Source of the DNA: Phoronis australis
Taxonomy: Eukaryota > Phoronida > Phoronidae
Assembly (NCBI GenBank): GCA_002633005.1
Contig: NMRA01000772.1
Location: 77,812 to 141,811 of the forward strand
Length of the DNA stretch: 64,000 nucleotides
Reading direction: 5' to 3'
The notes beneath the pieces were generated by a model that was not told the origin of the DNA, searched no databases, and worked only from the letters and a program-made list of their open reading frames with translations. Position numbers and translations under genes: made by a program. Positions 48,673-60,120 of this stretch are shown here, piece by piece. Position 1 is the stretch's first letter, and each line of letters begins with the position of its first letter.

Positions 48673-51600
48673 CTATGATTCTGCTTTCTTCCATTCTTCT
48701 ACGAGCCTTGCAAATTCTTGAAGTGTTTCGTCTTTCTGTAAAAAATTACAGTAGGCACATAGTGATATAAATAAAAGACAGACATAAGCTAACTGGTGGC
48801 ATTTTCGGCGAGAAATGTGATTTCAACTTTAAGATCAACCCCAGCGCGGAATCAACACTGAACCCCTGCAGTCTCAGCCTATACATGTAGAAGTCTGTTG
48901 TCGGAGCAAGTCACTCGAGAAATGGCAGGCAGAGTATTTTAAACGAATTTAACTACAATCACCATGATTTCAGCGAATGACTTGCGAAGGAAGAAGATCT
49001 GCACAATACACGAGGTTCTTCAATTTGTTTTGTGACTTCCATCAATTTTTACTTTGAATAAGATTTGGGAGTAAATGATAAAATATTTTCAGCGAGGATT
49101 TGTAAGTCACGAAATAACGCTTGTCAGGGAATCACGGACAAACAAAGCCATCCCATAATGCGCTTCTCTGTCGGATATTGAAACAAATTATTCCAAAAGT
49201 AAGTTTACTCGTATAACAAGCCTCTCCAAAATCGTATCTAACCTTCTTGTACTCACTTTGAAGAAACAAAACCGTGCATAGGTGGCGCCCATGGTTGATT
49301 TATGCTCCGGTCCATAAAATACTTCACCCGGCATCACAGCTATAGACTTGGTTTCGGCTAACCAGGAAGCAAACCGATTTTCTTGTTTCCCTTCGGATTT
49401 GTCTCGACAAAATCCTAAACAGCAGACTCAGAACGTAATAAACGGCTTTGGTGTTATTTGAGAAAATTAATGTTTAGGTCCCAGGAAGACCGCGTTCTGA
49501 TGCAGGGTATACAGCAAGAAAGGATGGACAAATTTCAAGCGAAATTTTTGGCTACACGTAGGTGCCACTTTTTGTTAATAGGTTGACACACGTCGTCTAA
49601 TAAATCATTCGAGCTCAGCTTTATTGAGGCCATATTGTTCATGAAGACGACAGGAGATGACACTGTCTATGTTCATCTATTTGCTTGTTCAGTTTTGACG
49701 TTATGGCCGTCGAAATCAAAGGGGTTAGGCCATATTTACTGTTTACGTAGCGACGTAAATTTATTAAGCGCTTCGGAAACTATTACCTGGCTATGGATGC
49801 GGTCAAGCGTAATCCTTCTCAACTGGCCAGTGGAGCATGTAAGGAGTGTAACAGTTGTTGCACCACACACCAGTTAATGCAAATACATAATTTTGTAAAA
49901 TTTCGAGTGGAAAATTCGCTCCACATAAGTATTTGAGCAAAAGAGCAAAGTATGGGAGAATAAATATATAATGATAGTGACTGAGATAATTCCTTATAAA
50001 TTAGTTCAGATTGTGACACTCTCACCATTACTTGGCTACATTTTTATTCACTAATTGTGAAGTTGGAGTGTAAGACCAAATTTCTGTCTTTTAAGACTTT
50101 TAAAAAAGTCTAAGAAAGTCACTTTCATGAACGGACCTTAGGGAGATAAGTTTAGTATTAAACTTAGTAGTTGACAGAACCCTGTCATACGGTGTATAAT
50201 AAACTAAAGAACACTTTGAAGATTGTAAATGAACCCCCGTTTGCATAGATCCCATATGCCTCAACTCACCAAGAGCCCCAGTGATGTCACACATGACGAA
50301 GTAACCTCCATCTGGCATGATTGGTCGAATTCCAACTTTCTCGAGAATTGACGCCAGCACTTGACGTTTTGGCGCCATTTCTCGTGCCAAAGATACGAAG
50401 TAAGAATCAGGACTTCCAAATCTTGAAACCTCTTTTTCAATAGAGTGGGCTATTGCTACCTAGAACAACAGTGACTTACAAATTACCAGGGAGTCAGTCT
50501 ATTGTCTTTTTCATGAAAAATGACTGAAAATCCGAGTCTGAAATTTGATCTGTAGTACAATCCATTCATAACTAATTGCCAAAAACGATTATAACTCATT
50601 TCGGCAAACGTACGAAGTATATGAGGATATATAAAATAGGTGCTAGCTACTGGGAGCGTTTGTATGAATTGATTCTAGGCAGGGATATGCTAATATTTAC
50701 ATGGATAATTGTTTATTCGGTAATTTTGAAACAGGGGGGATAACACCAAATTTCTGACTTACGTATGTCACTTTTCATAATACAAACACATGACTAAATT
50801 CAAGGTGGAGAAACAATAATGTGGTCTCATTGACTGACGAATACACTTTGGCCGTAGAACAGTGGCAGTAGCAGAAACTGTAGTTGTAGTGGTAGGGGTA
50901 GTGGTGGTGGTGGTGGCGGTAGTGGTGAGGTGGTGATAGTGGTAGTTGCTGTTGTGGTAGTTTAAATAATTTGTTTTAGTAGATGCTGCATTAGTAGCTT
51001 TAGTAATTGTTGTAGTAGCAGTCACAGTAATGATTTTAAAACAAAGCGAGATTGTGTACAGTTGCAGCCTGTCACCCCCAAGCCTTCTGAAAACCTCAGC
51101 ACCTTAGCACTGCCTATAAGAACTTGTCTACCGTATGTGGAGATCCCTAAAAAGGCGTGGAAATGAGATCAGCATTTAGTAAGACCATCACTTTCGGGTC
51201 CCCTTTAAAGTTGCTGTTATTCCAGTCAATAGTTCACCACATTTTAAAAATCGAAGGCCCAACTTTGCAAAATTTTCTTGCTGAAAAACGTGAAGGCATT
51301 TTATCGGTTTAAACTTTTATAGATTAGGCCGGAGTAGTTTACTGCTGCACTGATCGACATGTATCTTGACGCCAAGTCGTATTTGATTTAACGACCATGC
51401 GAAAATAAATCCCATGTAGAAATCTGTAGTCGCTAAAAACTGACGTCGAAATGGTCGACTAAAAAAAGGTCGTACCGTATTCCGTTCTCAGAAAAATGTG
51501 TATCAATCAATCTCTAACTCCATTCCTCGCGCCAACGAAGACAGAATGCAAACGATCGCTTACAATGGAGGCGCGTGCTTGCCCGACTTTTTCTGAATAA

Positions 51601-54600
51601 TAAAGACTTCCGTCTGTATACTTCCTGTTGTAATTTATGCCCGTGTTTTATGTGTGTAGACTGCTGTGGTGGCAAATGCACTGATTTCACGAAATAAACG
51701 GAACAATGGTGAACCAAAGGTACATGTATAGTCAACACAAACTTTGAAACGAATTTCGGAGAAATTATTGTCTGACTTTGATGCAGTGGCGACTTCGTGG
51801 AGACTTGGGATTTATCCTTCGTCGCAAAAGCTGAGGTCGCATTGGCGACCTGCAGCGATGAGAAAGCAAAAAAAATCAGTCTGGTCATCACGCCATCTGT
51901 TGGCCTCATGACGTGACCTTTTGAGATTTACATGTACATATGAATCAGAAGTCAATATGCATTGTGAACACCTGTAGGTCGGGCACCAGACGATATTCAA
52001 ACAAAAAGTCGTAAGATGACCCGAGGTCGTTTTCGCTCGTAATTTTACATTCGCAATTTCAAGCTCGTATTTTTCACATGTTATGAAGTATTCAGAAGGT
52101 AAAATTTCAGGTGCAAAGTACTAAGTACAAAAGATTGACTGAATTTTTTTGCTGCCCTATCCATCCTAGGCACTTGAAACTGGCCCTTTTTAGTACATAC
52201 TGATGTGCCAATATGTATATGTAGCAGGATGTCTGACAATGATTTGACATTGTTTTTAAGATAACCATGCTTTCTCATTTATTTAGGCAAAGTTTCATTC
52301 TCTTACTCTGAACAATGCGTGCAGAAGACGTATGACATTGCAATAAATATTGGTTCAAAAGGGCTTTTAGAGGGTTGTGTAGTAGAATTTCTAAATGTTG
52401 GTGGTAAATAATTCACTCTATATTCAAGATCTTTGCGTATTAAAGTAATAGGTGGTTGTCTCGTGGAGTCGTACTTAAATATAATGACTATAAAGAGCAA
52501 AAATACCGTGACGATCGTAAAACTTCTTTTGAGCTCACGTGACCAACAAACTAATTTCTTATTGGATATAGCGATTTCGGTCGTAAAACACGAGCGAAGT
52601 CTTGGTCGCAATCACGAGTGTGATTATGGACAAACGATTTCGGTCTTAAAACGCAAGCGAAGTCTCGGTCGTAATCACGAGCGTAATTGTGGGCGAACAA
52701 ATTTCGATCGTAAAACACGAGCGAAATCTCGGTCGTGATTACGAGCGTAATTACGCGCGACACTTTGGTTTTTATTAGACGCATTCAGTGTTACGGCTAT
52801 ACCGAAAACAACGCCCGGGTAACAAAACACTTTATTTGGATTTCATATGCATCAGAATACGAAAAAATGAGTACGAACTTGCATTTCTAATTTCATATGT
52901 ATTGCCAAACACCACTAGGGAGAAGTTGGCCGGGTACGGCCAGACGATTACGTGAAGCCTTTTGAATCAGAATTCAAATTTATTAATAACTTGGTTATCA
53001 TTGCAGTTAGTAGTACAAGTAGCTGTAACAAAATTGTTGTTGTTGTTGTTGTTCATCTATATACTAGGTTTAAGGGAGAGGCTGGGGCTGGACCTTTTCC
53101 GCGAGGAGGGGGTAAAATTTCGCTGGCGAACCCGCCGAACCCCCTGGCTGTGGGCCTGGATTAACGTTGACGTATAGAGACAGAACAAATGATAAAAGTC
53201 ACATTTACCTGACAGGCACTGGGACATGTGCCCCAACAGGCTCTACCGACAGATGCACATTCATTTATAAGTTCCTTTGGTCCGAAACACCAACCAACCT
53301 TCCAACCAGTCACCGTGAAGGCTTTACCAGCACTTCCCAAGGTTATGGTTCGTTCCCACATACCAGGGAGAGTTGCTGAAACAAACGTTTTTTCAGTGTT
53401 GTACGATTAAACACTATTCACGAAAATATGTGGAAATATTTCAGTATAAAAATACGTGGAAACAGTTACACACGCCAAAATCTTCTATTTTCTGGCAATT
53501 GGAATCCATTGCTTGATCTCCTGTTCTCTAGTAATTGGAATCCGTTGCCTAGAATACGCATCCAAACATGAAACACATCCTGTTTTGGGCTTATTTATCG
53601 GATACACGGTGTCTCGAGGTACCATCCCTCAGTGATATTAAGTATCTTTTGAAGTAGGTCCCTTACGTGTACTAAGTTGACTTCAAGTCCTTTTTACCGC
53701 AATTAAAAGTGGCTTGTGACTCTGGCATTGCTCAAGACAGAACTGAACACTTTGGTCTGAATTGTTCCCCATATTTAGGCCTAAATTTTCCAAAGCAATG
53801 TGTCTGTTAGCAACTGAAGGCAATCTAAACAAGTTTTTATCAGTTGCACCTACAAAATTGCCGTCCCAGTCAAGTGACCATGAAAGCTTTTTCCCAGCTT
53901 AAAGAGAACGACAGTTAAATAGGTACTGCTTTAGTAGGCTGTTATCTTCGAACAGAATAAAATAGGATACGTTCTAGTAAACCGGAGTGTGCTGAGGTAT
54001 CATTTATACAAACTTTCATGATGTTTCTCTGCATTAATTGGCATATAATTATAAGCAATCGACTTCAAGAATAAACATGAGCACAGCTACATGAATGTAA
54101 CAAACCCATTCGAATGTGAACCGTTCCGTCAAACGTTAACCACTCATACACTTCGTCTGCTACACAGATGACCTTGTGTCGTCGGCAAAGATCAGCTACA
54201 ACTTCCATCTCATCGCGGCTGTAAACCTGAACCATGAAAATGGAGGCTTCCATAACAGTTTCAACTACAAATTTATTTAAAATTATCGTGTTTTGTTTAA
54301 GATTATTCGACAAAAACAGCATTGCCGTCAGGCTTATCTCCATCGATACAGAGAGCAAACCAGATAGACTCACAGATATATTAAGTCTATCGCTTTGGAG
54401 AAAAAAAATTGCGGCCTTCCTTTACAGTCACGTTGAATAATTTAATTTGAAATCACATACAAACCTTGCCCAGAGGGTTGTTGGGCGTGTTGAATATTAG
54501 CATTTTGGTCTTTGGGCTAAATTTACTGGCGAGCTCATCGGGATCAAGAGCAAAGTCACCGCTACGCAACACGTCATCTGATGAGTGTTCCTAAAATAAT

Positions 54601-57600
54601 TGACTTAAAGTAAAGGTCAAGAACGTGGCACTGCGTACGAAGTAGTTTATCGTGTACTGAACCGACCAAGTTCGACAACGGACACCTAGGGTCCATTTCA
54701 TGAAAGTGCCGTAAGACTAAAGACAGAAATTTGGTCTTACAATCCCACTGCTTTATTGTAGAATAAAGGTTTAGCCAAGTAATTATGAGCGAATGACAGT
54801 CTAGAAATAATTTGTAGTACCTCGGGGTTACATGTATGTGTATATTCTCAGACAGTTAGCACTTTTTGTTCAAGTGAGATTTAATTACTTTTCAGAAATA
54901 GTTGCCCAGAGCGTTAGACCAAAACTGTTGTCTTAAGTCTTAACCACTTTTCATGAAACAGACCCTGCAATAAGGAATCTTGCAATTTTGATAACCAGCA
55001 TTAAATACAGCAACGAGGTCATTTTCAGTCAGTAGCCGAGAAGGCCGGCTTCAACCAGTAATGACACAATTTTTCACAGAAATGACAGAATGCACCTGCT
55101 GCATTTAAGTCAGCGCCAGGGGTTAAACAGTATATTTATTTGAGGGGATTTAGTACTCTACATTATCGAATTGTAAAATTCAAAATAATAGAAAACACTA
55201 TAATAGGAGACAATGAAATGCACTATAAACCGTGGGTTGATGATTATATAAGAAAAGGAAACACAAGCGATAAGGAGAATAGAGACAGGTACACCGATCG
55301 TCTATTAACACTTTCGTAAACAAACTCATGTAATGAAACTGCATCAACCTCTATAGAGAAATGTTCCATTTGTTCGGCAGCGTGTAGTACAGTAGGGCGG
55401 GTTTAGCAAACGTAGGCCTACGGGTTCGTGTACGTATGAATACTTATAGACTCTATTCCCGCGGCGGATATTAAAATCCAAAGCGAGGCTCACTGCGATA
55501 AACAAAGCGGAAATTTACATTGGTGAGTTAAATGGAGTCCAACCTGAATACTAAATCTTAAAAAATGTGTCAATAATTAACCTTAGAGACGCAGAAAAAT
55601 ACAATTAAAGAACAAGACAATACACCAAAGAGTTGTCTGACGAAAGGATATAGTTTTTCCGGAAAACTAGGTTCGAAACATGAAAAGTAAACATGACCAA
55701 ATTGCGGCGATCGTAGTCATGACGGCGACATCCCGTTGCTCCCAACTTGTTCGATTGTATAGCCCAACAACAAGTTGGGAAGTTTACCCCCCGTAGCCAA
55801 TTAACTCCATTCTAGCGTTGATGGTTGAAGGGCCTGCGCTCTTTTGTTTGATAATTCTAATCTGCGATCAGATCGTATCTAGCCTGATTGGGGTGGGCTG
55901 ATAAAAATGTAAATTAAGCCAGAAATTATCGCACGTTTAGCACCCCTCACGTCTGGAAAAGTTACTGAACGACAGGACGCTGTAATGTTACGGATTAGGT
56001 ATCATGCTGAATGCAGGGTTACGATTCTTCTAATAAATGCTTGATAAAAATGTTTTCTACACGAACCAGGTCATCTGGTCGTATTGTTGACGAGTTGAAG
56101 ATATATTCGACAGTGGTGGCTCATAGCATTTTGCTGTCATGTGCTATTAGCCTCATCTGGTTTACTTTGTTGATCAAGAGTAGGCCTATTAGCTTCAAGC
56201 ATAGCCTAGGTCATGATGATGTAGGCACTACCGGGACTAACAGTGGATTTGTCATTGATCTGAAATAATACTTGATGTTATTAAATATATATTTTGATTA
56301 CAAAAAAAATAGACTCGCAACTGAAAATAAAAATTATATAACCAACAATTCTGCTTTCTTGCTTACGTCTATTTCATGAGTTATATTTTTCAAATATCAA
56401 TCTCGACCAAGTTGAATTTTAAAATTAAAACACCTAATTCTTTCGTCCAAAGCATAACCTCGTTTTAGAGCTCAATTTCAGTTAACTGGACACACAGTAG
56501 CGGATTTAGAGGGGAGCCAAGGGGCTATGCCTCAGCCCCCTCTAAAATTCCCAGATTCCATTTGGCAGTTCAGGAACGCGAATTTTTGACGGGCAAAATC
56601 CTGGCTAATACTCTGCCTTGCCCCCCCCAACTCAAAGTCATGGATCCCCCTGGGACAAGCATAGTTATCATGTTTCTTCAGAGGCTTCGTTCATATCCGA
56701 GGGGAAAGGTGCTTCATGTGTGTGCGGCCTTCTGAGAGGGGAACGTTTCGCCGAGTGACGGGTCAGTGAAAACTCTACTGACCTCCCTATCACCATCAAT
56801 AGCACCCCGCCATTTTTCAAGCTCTCATAGCTCTGTCTCAAGTAGCATTTTCAGTGGCTGATCTAGAATACCATATANNNNNNNNNNNNNNNNNNNNNNN
56901 NNNNNNNNNNNNNNNNNNNNNNNNNNNNNNNNNNNNNNNNNNNNNNNNNNNNNNNNNNNNNNNNNNNNNNNNNNNNNNNNNNNNNNNNNNNNNNNNNNNN
57001 NNNNNNNNNNNNNNNNNNNNNNNNNNNNNNNNNNNNNNNNNNNNNNNNNNNNNNNNNNNNNNNNNNNNNNNNNNNNNNNNNNNNNNNNNNNNNNNNNNNN
57101 NNNNNNNNNNNNNNNNNNNNNNNNNNNNNNNNNNNNNNNNNNNNNNNNNNNNNNNNNNNNNNNNNNNNNNNNNNNNNNNNNNNNNNNNNNNNNNNNNNNN
57201 NNNNNNNNNNNNNNNNNNNNNNNNNNNNNNNNNNNNNNNNNNNNNNNNNNNNNNNNNNNNNNNNNNNNNNNNNNNNNNNNNNNNNNNNNNNNNNNNNNNN
57301 NNNNNNNNNNNNNNNNNNNNNNNNNNNNNNNNNNNNNNNNNNNNNNNNNNNNNNNNNNNNNNNNNNNNNNNNNNNNNNNNNNNNNNNNNNNNNNNNNNNN
57401 NNNNNNNNNNNNNNNNNNNNNNNNNNNNNNNNNNNNNNNNNNNNNNNNNNNNNNNNNNNNNNNNNNNNNNNNNNNNNNNNNNNNNNNNNNNNNNNNNNNN
57501 NNNNNNNNNNNNNNNNNNNNNNNNNNNNNNNNNNNNNNNNNNNNNNNNNNNNNNNNNNNNNNNNNNNNNNNNNNNNNNNNNNNNNNNNNNNNNNNNNNNN

Positions 57601-57620
57601 NNATTATTATTATTATTATT

Positions 57621-57712
<92 letters not shown>

Positions 57713-60120
57713 TATTATTATTATTATTATCATCATTATTACTGTTACTATTACTTTTGGTATCCTAGTAAGAGTCGCAGTAATAAAATTATCATTAATA
57801 TCATCATCACAGTTGTTATTGGTGTGATTGCAATTATTTCTGTTATTGTAATTGTTATTTTTGCTATTGAAGGTGTCATGGAGAGTCCAAGTATTCAATT
57901 CTACAGATAAGATACAAATTAGCGATCATCTAACAAGTGATTTAATTATTCAACATTTGCGCGAGCTGTCATTCTTCAGCACACGTGCTAGCTCTCATTC
58001 TTCAGCTCACGCACGAGCTGTCGTTCTTCAGCACACGTGCGAGCTGTCATTCTTCAGCACACGCGCGAGCTGTCGTTCTTCAGCACACGCGCATGTGGTG
58101 TATTACCTCATCTCCTGGCGATATTAGTCCGTTAATGATAACAAACAGCGCTCCTACACCACCAACGGTGACCACAACCTCCAACATTGGATCCAAGTCT
58201 CGATGAACCAGTGGCGAGTAAAGTTTAGCAATTGCTTCGACGAGTTGAGGGTCACCCTAAAAGTTTACACACAGAGCATGAGCGAGCGACACAGCATTTG
58301 CTTCGTAATAGCCAGTCAAATTATCTCCACGTGTAACTAGATGGGGCATTTTTGGACAGAAAACATGGCATTGTCTTGGATTGGTCTAAAAACCCCTCGA
58401 CCCCCACACCTCACGACCCACTTGAACCACAACCCACGAATTTGACCGTTTCATCACAAAAGCTCGTTACATGTACGACCCGTAATCAGAGCAAAACCAA
58501 TTAACGATTAGAAAAGTGATTAGTCGACTCAGGCAATGGATTGAGGGAATTTGGAGGATAATAAAATATAAATGTCATCAACGGAAAAGGACTCTGCGAC
58601 TGATCAAATGTTTTTGTAATCACTTGAAAGCCCGAATAACGATATTTACAATACGCAAGCCGCATCTTTTGAGAAATAAAACTTCGACGAATTCAACCTC
58701 AAGAATTTGCTAATTCACAACCGCCTTGAAGGCATAAATATGCTTTTTAGAAGATTGGACAAGTAGGAATTATTAGCAAAGATACTGTACATGGTGTATA
58801 TTAGTTGTTAGTCTTCTTATAATCCGCATGTTGGTCACATCACGTGACCTACATGTATAACTAAGTCAAAATCTCTACTGGTGTTCGTCCCGCAGAATGG
58901 TGAATGTTGGCCAATTCCCCTTTTGTCCACTGACGTCACAAGCATACTGGCGCCCCCAGTGGAGGCCCTGAGAACTCGTAAATTAACCGAGTTCATGAAC
59001 CCGGTAGTATCCAGCCTAGCAACGGCCGAGCCAAGTTGGCGAACAGACTTGTATTTATTGTGGGACGTTGATTATCGCTTTTTTCTAAAAACATAATGCA
59101 TGGTATATAATAATGAATGATGTATAGTACCAATCAATTATGATTGAAAGATTCCTTTTTAATCGAGCGTAAACGAGGCTATTTCGCGTGGGGATAAAAC
59201 TTTGGATTTGCCGGCGTGTTTAACACAACAGTTGGATCGTGTTGCAGGATCGCTAGAGGGAATATTCCAATTTTCTTAATTTATTGGAACAATTTTGATT
59301 TTCTGAGAGGTATGACATGCAACATNCTTTTTAGAAGATTGGACAAGTAGGAATTATTAGCAAAGATACTGTACATGGTGTATATTAGTTGTTAGTCTTC
59401 TTATAATCCGCATGTTGGTCACATCACGTGACCTACATGTATAACTAAGTCAAAATCTCTGCTGGTGTTCGTCCCGGGAACTTCCCGCAATCGCTGCAGA
59501 CGTTTCGAGCCTCGTTCTGGAAAGGGAACTTTTTTCACACTTAGCCATAGACCACATGGCATGTAAGAAGACTACTAATTTCATGCGCACACCCAGCCTT
59601 TAACATAGAGGGGCTCGAATTTCTGGCGTTGTGGACCTTTCGACGGCAAAAAAGCGGCGGGGCCTAAAAAAATAAAGAAGTACCACCTCCAGAAGTGTGA
59701 CCTGTGCGCCTTTTTAGTGGGCTTGAGTCTCGTTTTCTCGGACTTTCTGTTTCTCTGAGGCGGACCTTTTTGCCCATTTCGCGAAATGGGGGGGGGGGGG
59801 CTCGTTCGAGACCCCCGAGTTCCCCGGGTGCACTCATGATTCGTATTTTCACCACATCAATACGCTGACTTATAACAGTTAAGTCGACAAGAAGGGTTTT
59901 TGATTGCAGCAACTGAAGTAAAGGTTCTTCATTTAACAACTTCCTGTATAAGTAAACTTGTCACCATCTTACCGCGGAACGGGTGTATTGGTGAACCAAT
60001 GGATCGCCAGATAGCGCCACTTGGCTCAGAAAATCTGTAACATACTGTGGACCAGAAAAGTCTGGAAATCCTTGACCTAAGTTGAGAGATGACGTCCGGG
60101 CGTGGTCTGTAAAGGAAACC
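48673..60120 (-). CDS. KYAT1: Kynurenine--oxoglutarate transaminase (KYAT1/CCBL1 family), incomplete
   Basis: Exons on the minus strand: 60120-59973, 58256-58107, 54590-54465, 54226-54106, 53375-53209, 50459-50270, 49414-49257 and 48735-48673. All join in phase, except across the N gap, which also cannot be checked. About 374 aa are visible. Signatures are LNLGQGFPDF, VVTVGGVGALF, FNTPNNPLGK, the PLP-binding Asp in CVADEVYEW, and the Schiff-base lysine in SAGKAFTVTGWKVGW. PDGGYF and the substrate-arginine region ATYARFCFF follow. The enzyme is a fold-type I PLP aminotransferase acting on kynurenine and glutamine, cytosolic or mitochondrial. KYAT3 is the alternative assignment. Missing: the 5' exon(s), where the previous exon should end in TG so that W-V-S-F forms, and one exon between GDE and EHSSDD carrying the 'EPFFDCY' region. 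Confidence 0.93.
49999..50150 (-). mobile_element. Partial copy of the 54687-54967 MITE
   Basis: Reverse complement matches the left half of the 54687-54967 element ('tcatgaaagtg', 'agacagaaatttggtcttaca', 'tagccaagtaat'). In a KYAT intron. Confidence 0.65.
50868..50965. repeat. GTGGTAG-rich simple repeat
   Basis: Irregular run of gtggtag, gtagtg and ggtggt trimers and hexamers in a KYAT intron. The minus-strand frame through it is a repeat artefact rich in Thr and Tyr. Confidence 0.8.
52572..52762. repeat. Tandem repeat, three ~63-bp units
   Basis: Units start at about 52572, 52635 and 52699. Each runs 'atttcg(g)tcgtaaaacacgagcgaa' then 'tctcggtcgtaatcacgagcgtaatt'. The sequence is CpG-rich within an AT-rich intron. 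It is contiguous, with no unique spacers. Confidence 0.85.
54687..54967. mobile_element. MITE with ~35-bp imperfect TIRs
   Basis: The left end 'agggtccatttcatgaaagtg..gtaagactaa' is the reverse complement of the right end 'cttaagtcttaaccacttttcatgaaacagaccct', with mismatches. About 280 bp, no ORF, in a KYAT intron. Confidence 0.75.
55741..55781. repeat. 11-bp-arm hairpin
   Basis: 'cccaacttgtt' and 'aacaagttggg' flank a 15-19 base loop in a KYAT intron. Confidence 0.5.
56497..56655 (+). mobile_element. Dispersed MITE-like element, copy 2
   Basis: Same ordered blocks as 44015-44185 ('gcggatttagagggg', 'cagattccatttggcagttc', 'gggcaaaatcctggctaatact', 'ccccaactcaaa'). In a KYAT intron. Confidence 0.7.
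56878..57602. other. Assembly gap of 725 Ns
   Basis: Unknown bases, ending in a long ATT/ATC microsatellite that probably stopped assembly. A KYAT exon is expected between 58107 and 54590 and was not found in the readable sequence, so it may lie here. Confidence 0.95.
57603..57740. repeat. (ATT)n(ATC)n(ATT)n microsatellite
   Basis: Pure trinucleotide repeat starting at the gap edge: about seven ATT, then about thirty ATC, then ATT again. The poly-Met and poly-Ser frames through it are artefacts. Confidence 0.97.
57961..58094. repeat. 26-bp minisatellite, five copies
   Basis: The anchor 'gagctg' (one copy 'tagctc') occurs at 57963, 57989, 58015, 58041 and 58067, exactly 26 bp apart. Each unit reads 'gagctgtcattcttcagcac' plus 'acgtgc' or 'acgcgc'. 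The array ends about 13 bp from the donor site of the KYAT exon 58256-58107. Confidence 0.9.
58742..59476. repeat. Near-identical 150-bp direct repeat, second copy after a single N
   Basis: 58742-58893 and 59327-59476 ('ttttagaagattggacaagt' onwards to 'ggtgttcgtcccg') differ at one visible base. The second copy starts right after a lone N at 59326. This is most simply a contig-end overlap that was not merged. In the intron between KYAT exons 60120-59973 and 58256-58107. Confidence 0.85.
59640..59845 (+). repeat. Dispersed repeat, copy 2 (first copy at 15950-16180)
   Basis: Same ordered blocks as 15950-16180, including 'cggacctttttgccca' and 'ccccgggtgc'. Contains a run of about 11 G. The palindrome 'catttcgcgaaatg' is at about 59775. 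Confidence 0.6.

Noticed and set aside
51514..52000. 131-aa and 62-aa minus-strand frames in a KYAT intron
   Set aside because: No family resemblance, no splice context, and low-complexity basic composition.
52572..52762. Possible CRISPR-like array
   Set aside because: Units are contiguous with no unique spacers, in an intron of an animal gene. The same applies to the 26-bp array at 57961.
56825..57898. 357-aa and 304-aa frames on both strands
   Set aside because: They run through 725 Ns and an ATC/ATT microsatellite (poly-Met, poly-Ser), so they are not genes.
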